A stretch of DNA of 64,000 nucleotides, taken from the NCBI RefSeq assembly GCF_018069925.1, contig NZ_JAGPXB010000003.1, forward strand, positions 1 to 64,000, in the 5' to 3' direction. The notes below the pieces were generated by a model, which worked only from the letters and a program-made list of their open reading frames with translations, was not told the origin of the DNA and searched no databases. This document shows positions 32,359 to 41,949 of this stretch, piece after piece (the stretch's first letter is position 1; each line of letters starts with the position of its first letter). This DNA comes from Flavobacterium erciyesense (GTDB taxonomy: Bacteria > Bacteroidota > Bacteroidia > Flavobacteriales > Flavobacteriaceae). Position numbers and translations under genes: made by a program.

Positions 32359-33438
32359 ATGAAGAAAATCAGTTTAATTCCGTTTCTTGTAGGTGCAATA
32401 GCAATATTCACATCCACAACAAATTATGTATACGCACAACAAAAAAAAAATGTTGACGATCAATTAGAAGTCGTTTTAGAAATGAATATGCGACCAGGTA
32501 ACGTTGCAGTAAATAATAAAGGCTTGATTTTCTCAACGATTCACCCTTTTGGGAATCACTCAATGCAGTTAATTGTTGTAAAAGATAAAACAACCTATGA
32601 AGCATTCCCAAACCAAAGTTGGCAACGCAAAGATGGACAAGCTCCTACTGAAAAAACCTTTGATACACCCTTAGGAATCACAACTGATATTAATGGCAAT
32701 ATTTGGGTAATTGACATGGGAGTAAATTTTGGTAAAACCAGATTATTTGCTTTTGATGCAGTGACAAAAGAAAATATTTTGACATTTACTTTTCCTACTA
32801 CAATTGCACCTCCCAATTCATTTGTTCAAGATTTGGTAGTCGATATTAAAAATGGCTTTGTATACCTTGCAGATATTGCAAATCCTGGTTTAATAGTTTT
32901 AAACTTAAATACTAAAGAAGCAAAACGTTTGCAACAACATCCCTCATTTTTAAGTGAGGACGTAAACACTGTCATTGACTCTGAACTCATTTATTTTGGT
33001 GGCAAACCATCTCGAGTAGCAGTTGACCCAATTTCAATTTCTGAGGATAAAGAAACAATATTTTACGGCGCTATGAATGGAAAAACTTGGTACAGCATTT
33101 CTGCCAAAGCAATTAGAGCTAATAAAAGTGATAAAGAAATTTTGGCTACGGTAAAAAAAATAGGCAAAAAACCTATTTCCGATGGAGCAACAACCAGCAG
33201 AAATGGCGATCATTATTTTACAAATTTAAACGATAAGGGTATTGATAAATGGAACACTAAAACCAAAAAACTACAAGGGTTGATTCGCGACAATAGGTTA
33301 CTATGGCCAGACAACGTTAGTATCCAAGGACAATATCTTTACATTGCTGTTAATCAATTACACAAAACAGTAGCTTTTACTGGCACAACCGATTTAGGAA
33401 AAGCACCATATTACATATACAAGTTCAAAATAGAATAA
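32359..33438 (+). CDS. Secreted major-royal-jelly-like (yellow family) protein
   Basis: The 359-residue protein has a signal peptide (1-26, YVYAQQ) and a six-bladed propeller of the MRJP/yellow/SMP-30-like group: PLGITTDINGNIWVIDMG (about residues 101-118), FVQDLVVDIKNGFVYLAD (about 155-172) and the late LWPDNVSIQGQYLYIAVN (about 314-331). Bacterial members are periplasmic and of unknown reaction; lactonase-like or ligand-binding activity is possible. It is transcribed away from the HxlR gene and is followed after 68 bp by a nitroreductase, probably in the same unit. Confidence 0.85.
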   Translation: MKKISLIPFLVGAIAIFTSTTNYVYAQQKKNVDDQLEVVLEMNMRPGNVAVNNKGLIFSTIHPFGNHSMQLIVVKDKTTYEAFPNQSWQRKDGQAPTEKTFDTPLGITTDINGNIWVIDMGVNFGKTRLFAFDAVTKENILTFTFPTTIAPPNSFVQDLVVDIKNGFVYLADIANPGLIVLNLNTKEAKRLQQHPSFLSEDVNTVIDSELIYFGGKPSRVAVDPISISEDKETIFYGAMNGKTWYSISAKAIRANKSDKEILATVKKIGKKPISDGATTSRNGDHYFTNLNDKGIDKWNTKTKKLQGLIRDNRLLWPDNVSIQGQYLYIAVNQLHKTVAFTGTTDLGKAPYYIYKFKIE

Positions 33439-33506
33439 GTCAGTTTTAAAAAAAGGGCACTAAAATGAATCTTCTTCATTAGTAAAAAATATAAAACAAT
33501 ATAAAA

Positions 33507-34106
33507 ATGGAATTTACATCTTTAGCAAAAAATAGATATACAACAAAAAAGTATAACGCAACACAAAAAATATCTGATAGTAAAATAGAACAATTACAAG
33601 AAATTCTGCGATTGAGTCCTTCCTCTATCAATAGTCAGCCTTGGAAATTTGTTTTTATATCCAACGAAGAAATCAAAAGTCAACTAGCGGAAGTCTCCTT
33701 CTTTAATGAGCAAAAAATTAAAGAGGCAAGTCACTTGATAGTTTTTTGTGCCATCGATACTATTTCAAAATTTGAAAATCAAATCAACACTAACCTTCCA
33801 GAGGGAGCAATTGGCTATTACAATCAGTTCATAAAACCATTACCTGAGGATGCTATAAAATCATGGTTTCACAATCAAGTATATCTCTCTCTAGGTTTTT
33901 TCTTGAGCGCATGCGCTAGTATGTCTATTGATTCTACGCCTATGGAAGGAATAAATAGTAAGGAATACAACGCTATTTTAAAATTAAAGGACTACTCTGC
34001 TGTATTTGCAGTTGCTATAGGACTCAGAGATGAAAATGACTCCAACCAACCAGACCGCAAACCTAAAAGTAGATTAGAAATTGTAGATATTATCGAGACT
34101 ATTTAG
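33507..34106 (+). CDS. Nitroreductase-family NAD(P)H oxidoreductase
   Basis: The 199-residue flavoenzyme fits the NfsB-like nitroreductase group. It has the N-terminal RYTTKKYNATQKIS segment, LRLSPSSINSQPWKFVFI (about residues 33-50) for FMN binding, and SWFHNQVYLSLGFFLSACAS. These enzymes reduce nitro, quinone or related electrophiles with NAD(P)H and FMN. It follows the royal-jelly-like gene and is probably controlled by HxlR as part of an electrophile or redox stress response. The inference rests on context. Confidence 0.88.
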   Translation: MEFTSLAKNRYTTKKYNATQKISDSKIEQLQEILRLSPSSINSQPWKFVFISNEEIKSQLAEVSFFNEQKIKEASHLIVFCAIDTISKFENQINTNLPEGAIGYYNQFIKPLPEDAIKSWFHNQVYLSLGFFLSACASMSIDSTPMEGINSKEYNAILKLKDYSAVFAVAIGLRDENDSNQPDRKPKSRLEIVDIIETI

Positions 34107-34320
34107 TTCGATCGAAATAAAAAATTCAGCTCAAGTGATATAATGCTTTACAAAAGCTGTTTAATCCAATGAACTAGCAATATATACCACAAGTAAGTCC
34201 TTTTCTTGTAAAAGAATTGCTCACTTACAATTTGCTTGCAAATCGAAACTACTTTTTACTTGTGATGGAAATCAAAAAAAACTTTGACTTAATTTGTGGT
34301 AAGTCATCATGAACACTGCT

Positions 34321-34355
34321 AAAAGGCACTTATGTTATTTCATAGGTGCTTTTTA
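34321..34355 (+). terminator. Possible terminator 215 bp downstream of the nitroreductase
   Basis: AAAAGGCACTTATG pairs with CATAGGTGCTTTT (one G-T pair), followed by TATTTTT. Confidence 0.6.
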
Positions 34356-34402
34356 TTTTTACATTATTTTTAAAAATTTAAACGTCTACTAAGTAATTAA
34401 TT

Positions 34403-34503
34403 CCTGCATGAGGGATAGCAGTGATATCCTTTTATATCGTGACTTATTTCAAGTCACGATATAAAAGATAAAACGAATAGCCCGACCCAAAGGGACATGC
34501 CCT
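34403..34503 (+). ncRNA. Candidate structured RNA with a 17-bp perfect hairpin
   Basis: A perfect 17-bp hairpin (34429-34445 with 34451-34467, loop ATTTC) is flanked by pairing elements: GCATG (34406-34410) with CATGC (34496-34500), AGGG near 34411 with CCC near 34481, and a small hairpin CCC-AAA-GGG (34486-34494). Together they form a closed, branched structure. The flanking motif GAATAGCCCGACCCAAAGGG resembles a sequence that I recall as recurring between genes in Flavobacteriaceae; I cannot name its family with certainty. It lies between the nitroreductase and the MarR gene. The strand is inferred. Confidence 0.5.
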
Positions 34504-34611
34504 AAGACGAAAAATAGTTACTTCACTGATTTACAACTACAATTTTGTAAGTACAAAATTATTTTTGAAAAAAAAAACAAATATATTATGCGTGCATAGT
34601 ATTATTTTTAT

Positions 34612-34619
34612 TATATTTG
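34612..34619 (+). promoter_or_regulatory. -7 element TATATTTG of the MarR gene
   Basis: A perfect TAnnTTTG match lies 18 nt upstream of the ATG. There is no -33 TTG at normal spacing. Confidence 0.55.
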
Positions 34620-34637
34620 AAATCGATATAGTTACAC

Positions 34638-35123
34638 ATGAAAGAAAAAACGATAGATTATATTTTACGTGCCACTTGGCAAGCCGTTGCAAGAATGTAC
34701 AACGAAGAAGCTTCGAAGTACGATGCTAGCATGGCAACAGGTTTTGCTTTGTTGAGCATAGATAAGGAAGGTGGTACGCCCTCTACTTCTTTGGGACCAA
34801 AAATGGGAATGGAAGCCACTAGCTTAACCAGAACATTAAAATCTATGGAGGAGAAAGGACTAATCACAAGAAAAAAAAATCCAGAGGATGGCCGCGGTGT
34901 ATTAATTTATTTAACTCCTTTTGGAAAAGAAAAAAGAGATTTATCAAAAAATACTGTTCTGAAATTTAATGAAGCTGTAAAAGCGCATGTTTCAGACGAA
35001 AAATTGCAGCATTTTATAGAAGTAGCTGAGATTATCAATGAACTGATTGTCGACAAAAATATTTTCACAACAATTGAACATTCAGAAGCTAAGGGTGAAT
35101 TGGTAAACCAAACACAATCATAA
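34638..35123 (+). CDS. MarR-family regulator of beta-oxidation cluster
   Basis: The 161-residue winged-helix protein has MGMEATSLTRTLKSMEEKGL (about residues 55-74) as recognition helix and the wing RKKNPEDGRGVLIYLTPFG (about 77-95), typical of MarR. It stands directly upstream of the fadB-fadA-fadE genes and in the same direction, so it probably senses fatty acids or acyl-CoA and controls that operon and itself. The effector is an inference from the neighbourhood. The spacing to fadB is 76 bp. Confidence 0.9.
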   Translation: MKEKTIDYILRATWQAVARMYNEEASKYDASMATGFALLSIDKEGGTPSTSLGPKMGMEATSLTRTLKSMEEKGLITRKKNPEDGRGVLIYLTPFGKEKRDLSKNTVLKFNEAVKAHVSDEKLQHFIEVAEIINELIVDKNIFTTIEHSEAKGELVNQTQS

Positions 35124-35199
35124 ACAACATTAATAGGGTTTGTAGGAAATTCAGAAAAAACTGCAATAGACTACAGCTCAGAAACAAATTAAAATAAGT

Positions 35200-37590
35200 A
35201 TGAAACGCACCATTAAAAAAGTTGCAGTAATTGGGTCTGGAATCATGGGTTCTGGAATTGCTTGCCATTTTGCTAACATCGGAGTTGAAGTTTTACTCTT
35301 GGATATTGTACCGAGAGAATTAACGGAGGCCGAAGCAAAAAAAGGCTTGACATTAGAGAGTAAAATTGTTAGAAATCGTTTGGTAAACGATAGTCTAGCT
35401 AATTCGTTAAAATCGAAACCATCCCCTATTTACAGTCAAAAATTTGCAAGCCGCATTACAACTGGAAATACTACTGATGACATGGCAAAAATTGCTGGTG
35501 TTGATTGGATTATTGAAGTTGTTGTAGAGCGATTGGATGTTAAAAAACTTGTTTTTGAACAAATTGAAAAATTCAGAAAACCGGGTACATTGGTTACTTC
35601 AAACACATCTGGTATTCCGATTCATTTTATGAGTGAAGGTCGTAGTGAAGATTTCCAGAAACATTTTTGTGGAACTCACTTTTTCAACCCTGCTCGTTAC
35701 CTGAAATTATTCGAAATTATTCCAGGACCTCACACTTCAACTGAAGTTCTTGACTTCCTTACTGTTTATGGAGAGAAATTTTTAGGAAAAACGTCGGTTG
35801 TTGCTAAAGATACCCCTGCTTTTATTGGAAACAGAATTGGTATTTACGGCATCCAAAGTTTATTCCACCTAGTTCAAGAAATGGGATTAACTATTGAAGA
35901 AGTTGATAAATTAACTGGACCAGTTATAGGTCGTCCAAAATCAGCAACTTTTAGAACTGTTGATGTTGTTGGTCTTGACACATTGGTACACGTTGCCAAC
36001 GGTATTTATGAAAACTGCCCAACTGATGAGCAACATGATTTGTTTAAACTGCCGACATTTGTAAGCAAAATGATGGAAAACAAATGGCTAGGTAGTAAAA
36101 CTGGTCAAGGTTTTTACAAAAAAGAAGGCAAAGAAATCCTAACACTTGATCTAGAAACTTTAACCTACAGAGCGGCCAAAAAAGCATCGTTTGGAACTTT
36201 AGAGTTAACTAAAACTATTGATAAGCCAATTAACCGTTTTAAAGTTTTAGTTAAGGGCAAAGACAAAGCTGGGGAATTTTATAGAAAGAGTTTTGCAGGT
36301 TTATTTGCTTACGTATCAAACCGTATTCCTGAAATAGCAGACGAATTATACAAGATTGATGATGCCATGAAAGCTGGTTTTGGATGGGAAAATGGTCCAT
36401 TTGAAATTTGGGATGCAATTGGTGTTGCAAAAGGAATTGAAATTATGAAAGCCGAAGGAGTAACTCCTGCTGCTTGGGTTGAAGAAATGTTAGCTTCTAG
36501 TAGCAACAGTTTTTACACTGTAAAAGAAGGTGCTACTTACTTTTACAACATTCCTACTAAAAATCAGATCAAAGTTCCTGGTCAGGATGCATTTATCATT
36601 TTGAACAACATTCGCGAAAGCAAGAAAGTTTGGAGCAACAGTGGAGCCATTATTCAAGATTTAGGAGACGGAATTTTAAACCTAGAATTCCAATCAAAAA
36701 TGAATACTATTGGTGGTGATGTATTACAAGCTATCAATAAAGGGATTGATTTGGCTGAAAAAGAATATCAAGGTTTGGTTATTGGAAATCAAGCTGCCAA
36801 TTTCTCAGTTGGGGCCAACATCGGAATGATTTTCATGATGGCTGTAGAGCAAGAGTATGACGAATTGAATATGGCAATCAAAATGTTCCAAGACACCATG
36901 ATGCGCGTGCGTTACTCTGGAATTCCAGTTGTAGTTGCTCCTCACGGAATGACGTTTGGTGGTGGTTGCGAAATGAGTTTGCATGCCGACAAAGTTGTTG
37001 CTGCTGCAGAGACGTACATGGGACTTGTAGAATTTGGTGTAGGTGTTATCCCTGGTGGTGGTGGATCAAAAGAATTGACTTTACGTGCTGCTGATTTATT
37101 TCATAAAAATGACGTGGAGTTGAATGTATTACAAGAGTACTTCTTGACTATTGCTATGGCAAAAGTATCTACTTCTGGTTATGAGGCTTTTGATACAGGA
37201 TTGTTACAGCATGGTAAAGACATCATTGTAGTAAACAAAGATCGTCAGATCGCTGAAGCTAAAAAACACGCATTGTTAATGGCAGAAGCAGGTTACACTC
37301 AACCAATTCAACGTAAAGACATTAAAGTATTAGGTAAGCAAGCATTAGGAATGTTCTTAGTAGGAACAGATCAAATGCAGGCAGGTAAGTACATCTCTGA
37401 ACACGATAAAAAAATCGCTAACAAATTAGCTTACGTAATGGCCGGAGGAGATTTATCTGAGCCAACTTTAGTAAGCGAGCAATACTTGTTAGACATTGAG
37501 AGAGAAGCCTTTTTATCACTTTGTACAGAGAGAAAAACTTTAGAGCGCATCCAATTTATGCTAACTAAAGGGAAACCGCTACGTAATTAA
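35200..37590 (+). CDS. fadB: 3-hydroxyacyl-CoA dehydrogenase / enoyl-CoA hydratase fusion
   Basis: The 796-residue protein catalyses the second and third steps of beta-oxidation. The order is dehydrogenase first, with the NAD-binding GSGIMGSGIACHFANIG (about residues 10-26) and the HFFNPARYL region; then a second dehydrogenase C-terminal domain (about 370-460); then the hydratase domain, where GGGCEMS and the Glu of YMGLVEFG (about 586-611) are the catalytic pair and GVIPGGGGS the CoA loop. This order resembles B. subtilis FadN rather than E. coli FadB. The symbol is by function. Confidence 0.93.
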   Translation: MKRTIKKVAVIGSGIMGSGIACHFANIGVEVLLLDIVPRELTEAEAKKGLTLESKIVRNRLVNDSLANSLKSKPSPIYSQKFASRITTGNTTDDMAKIAGVDWIIEVVVERLDVKKLVFEQIEKFRKPGTLVTSNTSGIPIHFMSEGRSEDFQKHFCGTHFFNPARYLKLFEIIPGPHTSTEVLDFLTVYGEKFLGKTSVVAKDTPAFIGNRIGIYGIQSLFHLVQEMGLTIEEVDKLTGPVIGRPKSATFRTVDVVGLDTLVHVANGIYENCPTDEQHDLFKLPTFVSKMMENKWLGSKTGQGFYKKEGKEILTLDLETLTYRAAKKASFGTLELTKTIDKPINRFKVLVKGKDKAGEFYRKSFAGLFAYVSNRIPEIADELYKIDDAMKAGFGWENGPFEIWDAIGVAKGIEIMKAEGVTPAAWVEEMLASSSNSFYTVKEGATYFYNIPTKNQIKVPGQDAFIILNNIRESKKVWSNSGAIIQDLGDGILNLEFQSKMNTIGGDVLQAINKGIDLAEKEYQGLVIGNQAANFSVGANIGMIFMMAVEQEYDELNMAIKMFQDTMMRVRYSGIPVVVAPHGMTFGGGCEMSLHADKVVAAAETYMGLVEFGVGVIPGGGGSKELTLRAADLFHKNDVELNVLQEYFLTIAMAKVSTSGYEAFDTGLLQHGKDIIVVNKDRQIAEAKKHALLMAEAGYTQPIQRKDIKVLGKQALGMFLVGTDQMQAGKYISEHDKKIANKLAYVMAGGDLSEPTLVSEQYLLDIEREAFLSLCTERKTLERIQFMLTKGKPLRN

Positions 37591-37607
37591 TTTTAACTTA
37601 TAAATTA

Positions 37608-37652
37608 TGACTGATAAATAAAAAATGCAATGCATTGAGAGTTTATCAGTCA
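37608..37652 (+). other. Hairpin between fadB and fadA genes
   Basis: TGACTGATAAA and TTTATCAGTCA form an 11-bp perfect stem with a 23-nt loop that itself contains a TGCAATGCA near-palindrome. No T run follows, so readthrough is expected; the stem may be an mRNA processing or stability site. Confidence 0.6.
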
Positions 37653-37670
37653 AAATTCAAAATAATACTT

Positions 37671-38852
37671 ATGAAAACAGCCTATATCGTAAAAGCATAC
37701 AGAACTGCAGTTGGTAAAGCACCAAAGGGAGTTTTTAGATTTAAAAGACCTGATGAATTGGCAGCGGAGACCATCGAATTCATGATGAACGAGTTGCCTG
37801 ATTTTGATAAAACACGTATCGATGACGTAATGGTAGGCAATGCCATGCCGGAAGCAGAACAAGGTTTAAACGTAGCTCGATTGATCTCCTTAATGGGATT
37901 AAAAGTAGAGGATGTTCCTGGAGTTACTGTTAATAGATATTGTGCTTCTGGTCTTGAAACAATTGGAATGGCTACTGCTAAAATCCAATCAGGAATGGCA
38001 CACTGCATTATTGCAGGTGGAGCAGAAAGTATGAGTTTTATTCCAATGGGAGGTTACAAGCCAACTCCTGATTATGCTGTGGCAAAAGCAGGAAACGAAG
38101 ACTACTATTGGGGAATGGGATTAACTGCCGAAGCTGTAGCACAACAGTTTAAAGTATCTCGCGAAGACCAGGATGAGTTTGCTTACAACTCTCACATGAA
38201 AGCATTGCAAGCACAAGCAGACGGAAAATTTGACAAACAAATTGTACCAATTACTGTAGAGCAAACGTTTTTAAATGAAAATGGAAAAAAAGAAACCAAA
38301 TCATACGTTGTAAATAAAGACGAAGGTCCAAGAGCTGGTACATCAAAAGAAGCTTTGGCTGGATTACGTCCTGTTTTTGAAGCAAATGGTAGTGTTACTG
38401 CAGGAAACTCATCGCAAATGAGTGATGGAGCTGCTTTTGTTTTGATCATGAGCGAAGAAATGGTGAAAGAATTGAATATTACACCTATTGCACGATTAGT
38501 AAATTTTGCATCAGCTGGCGTAGAGCCAAGAATCATGGGTATTGGGCCAGTAAAAGCAATTCCAAAGGTTTTAAAACAAGCAGGTTTAACAATTAATGAT
38601 ATTGATTTAATTGAGCTTAATGAAGCTTTTGCCTCTCAAGCATTAGCTGTAACTCGTGAACTTGATTTGAACCCAGAAATTATTAACGTGAATGGTGGAG
38701 CAATTGCTTTAGGGCATCCTCTAGGATGTACAGGTGCTAAACTTTCTGTTCAATTATTTGACGAAATGCAACGTCGCGGCAGCAAATACGGAATTGTTTC
38801 TATGTGTGTAGGAACTGGTCAAGGTTCTGCGGGTGTTTTCGAACTTTTGTAA
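37671..38852 (+). CDS. fadA: Acetyl-CoA C-acyltransferase (thiolase)
   Basis: The 393-residue enzyme completes beta-oxidation by cleaving 3-ketoacyl-CoA with CoA. Active-site residues are visible: the nucleophile Cys in [13 protein letters not shown] (about residue 88), ELNEAFASQ (about 324-332), the His in [15 protein letters not shown] (about 345-360) and the second Cys in MCVGTGQG near the end. ATG 37671 starts the [20 protein letters not shown] segment, which is the normal N-terminus; the 12 codons before it lie in the intercistronic hairpin. It is the middle gene of the fad cluster. Confidence 0.95.
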   Translation: MKTAYIVKAYRTAVGKAPKGVFRFKRPDELAAETIEFMMNELPDFDKTRIDDVMVGNAMPEAEQGLNVARLISLMGLKVEDVPGVTVNRYCASGLETIGMATAKIQSGMAHCIIAGGAESMSFIPMGGYKPTPDYAVAKAGNEDYYWGMGLTAEAVAQQFKVSREDQDEFAYNSHMKALQAQADGKFDKQIVPITVEQTFLNENGKKETKSYVVNKDEGPRAGTSKEALAGLRPVFEANGSVTAGNSSQMSDGAAFVLIMSEEMVKELNITPIARLVNFASAGVEPRIMGIGPVKAIPKVLKQAGLTINDIDLIELNEAFASQALAVTRELDLNPEIINVNGGAIALGHPLGCTGAKLSVQLFDEMQRRGSKYGIVSMCVGTGQGSAGVFELL

Positions 38853-38891
38853 GCTTAGGATTAAAATAAAAACATATTAAAAAAATAAAAA

Positions 38892-40697
38892 ATGGCAGAT
38901 ACAATTGAAAAAGACGTAACCCGTGGTGGTCAGTTTTTAGTAAAAGAAACAAAATGTGAAGATATTTTCACACCAGAAGATTTCACAGAAGAACAATTAA
39001 TGATGCGCGACTCTGTAAAGGAGTTTGTAGACAAAGAATTGTGGGCACACAAAGATCGTTTTGAGAAAAAAGATTACGCGTACACACAAGAAACAATGAA
39101 AAAAGCTGGAGATCTAGGATTGCTAGGAGTAGCTGTTCCTGAGGCTTACGGCGGATTAGGAATGGGGTTCGTATCAACAATGCTTGTATGTGATTACATC
39201 TCAGGAGCAACAGGATCTTTCTCAACTGCATTTGGAGCTCATACCGGAATTGGAACTATGCCAATTACACTTTATGGATCTGAAGAGCAAAAGCAAAAGT
39301 ACGTACCAAAATTAGCTTCTGGCGAATGGTTTGGTGCTTACTGTTTGACAGAACCAGGCGCTGGATCAGATGCTAATTCTGGAAAAACAAAAGCAGTTTT
39401 ATCTGAAGACGGTACCCACTACTCTATCACTGGTCAAAAAATGTGGATTTCGAATGCAGGATTCTGTAGCGTTTTTATCGTATTCGCAAGAATTGGTGAT
39501 GACAAAAACATTACTGGTTTTATTGTAGAAAACACTCCTGATAACGGAATTTCGATGGGAGAAGAAGAGCACAAATTAGGAATTCGTGCTTCCTCTACAC
39601 GTCAAGTATTCTTCAACGAGACAAAAGTTCCTGTAGAGAACATGTTATCTGAAAGAGGTAACGGTTTCAAAATTGCAATGAATGCACTTAACGTAGGTCG
39701 TATCAAATTGGCAGCTGCTTGTTTGGATGCACAACGTAGAGTAATTACTGGAGCTGTTAAATATGCTAATGAAAGAATCCAATTTAATACTGCAATTTCT
39801 CAATTTGGTGCCATTCGTGCTAAATTAGCGGATATGGCAACTAGCTGTTACGCTGGCGAAAGCGCATCGTACCGTGCTGCAAAAGATATTGAAGATCGTA
39901 TCATTGCGCGTGAGGCTGCAGGAGTTTCGCACCAAGAAGCTGAATTAAAAGGTGTTGAAGAATATGCTATCGAATGTTCTATCTTAAAAGTAGCGGTTTC
40001 TGAAGATGTTCAAAACTGTTCAGACGAAGGAATTCAAATTTTTGGAGGCATGGGCTTCTCTGAAGATACACCAATGGAAAGCGCTTGGAGAGATGCACGT
40101 ATTGCACGTATCTACGAGGGAACAAATGAAATCAACAGAATGCTTTCAGTAGGTATGTTGATTAAAAAAGCAATGAAAGGACACGTTGATTTATTAGGAC
40201 CAGCTACTAAAGTTGGTGAAGAATTAATGGGTATTCCATCATTTGATACTCCTGATTACTCTGAATTACTTGCTGAAGAAAAAGAGATGATCGTGAAGCT
40301 GAAAAAAGCATTCATGATGGTTGCTGGAAGTGCCGTTCAAAAATTTGGAACCGAATTAGATTCGCACCAACAAATCTTGATGTCAGCTTCTGATATGTTG
40401 ATCGAGATTTACATGGCAGAAAGTACTTTGCTTAGAACTGAAAAATTAGCCAAAAAAGAAGGCGAAGACAAAGTAAAAGAGCAAATTGCAATGGCACAAT
40501 TGTACTTGTACCAAGCAGTGGACATTGTTACTCAAAAAGGAAAAGAAGCGATTATATCTTTTGCTGAAGGCGATGAACAACGCATGATGCTTATGGGTTT
40601 ACGTCGTTTTACAAAATACACCAACATGCCAAATGTAGTGGCATTGAAAGAAACAATTACGGCAAAATTAGTAGCCGAAAACGAATATTGTTTCTAA
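38892..40697 (+). CDS. fadE: Acyl-CoA dehydrogenase, very-long-chain-type
   Basis: The 601-residue FAD enzyme performs the first oxidation step of beta-oxidation. It has the YCLTEPGAGSDANSGKTKA flavin loop (about residues 152-170), KMWISNAGF, the catalytic Glu in RIYEGTNEINRM (about 411-422) and a C-terminal helical extension of about 150 residues, as in the VLCAD/ACAD9 group. It is the last gene of the MarR-fadB-fadA-fadE cluster, 39 bp after fadA. A strong terminator follows. The symbol is by function; it is not orthologous to E. coli FadE. Confidence 0.94.
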   Translation: MADTIEKDVTRGGQFLVKETKCEDIFTPEDFTEEQLMMRDSVKEFVDKELWAHKDRFEKKDYAYTQETMKKAGDLGLLGVAVPEAYGGLGMGFVSTMLVCDYISGATGSFSTAFGAHTGIGTMPITLYGSEEQKQKYVPKLASGEWFGAYCLTEPGAGSDANSGKTKAVLSEDGTHYSITGQKMWISNAGFCSVFIVFARIGDDKNITGFIVENTPDNGISMGEEEHKLGIRASSTRQVFFNETKVPVENMLSERGNGFKIAMNALNVGRIKLAAACLDAQRRVITGAVKYANERIQFNTAISQFGAIRAKLADMATSCYAGESASYRAAKDIEDRIIAREAAGVSHQEAELKGVEEYAIECSILKVAVSEDVQNCSDEGIQIFGGMGFSEDTPMESAWRDARIARIYEGTNEINRMLSVGMLIKKAMKGHVDLLGPATKVGEELMGIPSFDTPDYSELLAEEKEMIVKLKKAFMMVAGSAVQKFGTELDSHQQILMSASDMLIEIYMAESTLLRTEKLAKKEGEDKVKEQIAMAQLYLYQAVDIVTQKGKEAIISFAEGDEQRMMLMGLRRFTKYTNMPNVVALKETITAKLVAENEYCF

Positions 40698-40722
40698 TAA
40701 ATTTAGTTTTTAGTTTTTTTTT

Positions 40723-40760
40723 AACCGCCTTGGATCCTCAAAGAACAAGGCGGTTTTTTT
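40723..40760 (+). terminator. Terminator of the fad operon
   Basis: AACCGCCTTG pairs with CAAGGCGGTT, followed by a T run. Confidence 0.9.
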
Positions 40761-40787
40761 ATGTCTTAGTTTTGGAATTAGAGCGAC

Positions 40788-41708
40788 TTACTTCCTCTTC
40801 GGAACTTCTAAAACTTCGACTTTAATGGCAACCGCATAGGCATTAGGAATTATTTTATTTCCATGAGAATTAGCATAAACTTTAGTAAACTCCGCACCAA
40901 AATATAAAATAATAGCCGAGTAATATACCCAAACTAAAATAATAACTACCGATCCGGCCGCACCATAAACAGTGGCTACGGTAGAACTACCCAAATAAAA
41001 ACCAATCGCAAACTTACCAATCATAAAAAAAAGTGAGGTAAAACTAGAACCTATTAAAGCATCTTTCCATACAATTTCGCCGTATGGTAACGTTTTAAAA
41101 ATCACAGCAAATAAAATTGTAGTGGTAAAAAAGAGAAGTAAAATATTAAAAATATAAAAAATGTACACCGTTGTATCTGGAAAATAAACCAGTAATCTAG
41201 CGTTGATGATATCCATTACGGTGTTTACCATTAAACTTACCATCAATAAAAAACCCACAGAAGCAATCATAGAAAAAGACATTAATCTGTTTTTTATAAA
41301 TTTCACAATGCCTTTATTGGGTTTTGCTCTAAGACCCCATATTGAATTAATGGAACTTTGAATCTCAGCAAAAACCCCCGAAGCTCCCACCAAAAGCATT
41401 ATTCCTCCGAATGTAGCTGCAAATGCATTACTATCAGATAATTCGATATTTCTAATCGTTTCTTGAATTTGCAAAGCTGCTTGATTACCGACCATACCAT
41501 TAATCTGTCCAAAAAACCTACCATTAACAGCCTCTTCACCAAAGAAAAAACTAAAAACTGACAAAATAATAATCAGTAAAGGCGGTAACGAAAAAATAGT
41601 ATAATAGGATAAGGAAGCACTTAATTTTATAGCGTTATCAGTATTAAACTCGTCAAATGTTTGTACCAGCATGGTCCAGCCATTTTTTGCAATTTCTTTT
41701 TTATTCAT
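40788..41708 (-). CDS. YihY/BrkB-family membrane protein
   Basis: The 306-residue protein has six membrane segments, roughly at residues 32-54, 95-115, 140-160, 180-203, 213-235 and 248-270. It has the family signature ASLSYYTIFSLPPLLIIILS near the N-terminus and the loop INSIWGLRAKP. The YihY (formerly RNase BN, later BrkB) family has no settled function and may be a transporter. It is transcribed convergently to the fad operon. Upstream, a TAAATTTG element on the minus strand (41758-41765) may be its -7 box. Confidence 0.88.
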   Translation of the reverse strand: MNKKEIAKNGWTMLVQTFDEFNTDNAIKLSASLSYYTIFSLPPLLIIILSVFSFFFGEEAVNGRFFGQINGMVGNQAALQIQETIRNIELSDSNAFAATFGGIMLLVGASGVFAEIQSSINSIWGLRAKPNKGIVKFIKNRLMSFSMIASVGFLLMVSLMVNTVMDIINARLLVYFPDTTVYIFYIFNILLLFFTTTILFAVIFKTLPYGEIVWKDALIGSSFTSLFFMIGKFAIGFYLGSSTVATVYGAAGSVVIILVWVYYSAIILYFGAEFTKVYANSHGNKIIPNAYAVAIKVEVLEVPKRK

Positions 41709-41949
41709 AGTTTTACTTTTACTCGATAAACCAACAATATAATTTTAACTTAGAAAGCAAATTTACGAACTAAAACAATTGCTTTTATTTCAGTTTTTTA
41801 TATAATTACACTTAAAACCATAATTTACAACGCAATATTATAGTAGTAGGATCATCAAAATTTAAGTGATTCTTAACTTGAAATACTATTTAAAGAACTA
41901 ATTTTAAGGATTAAAATACAACTCTAATTAGTAGAAAAAATAAACCGTC

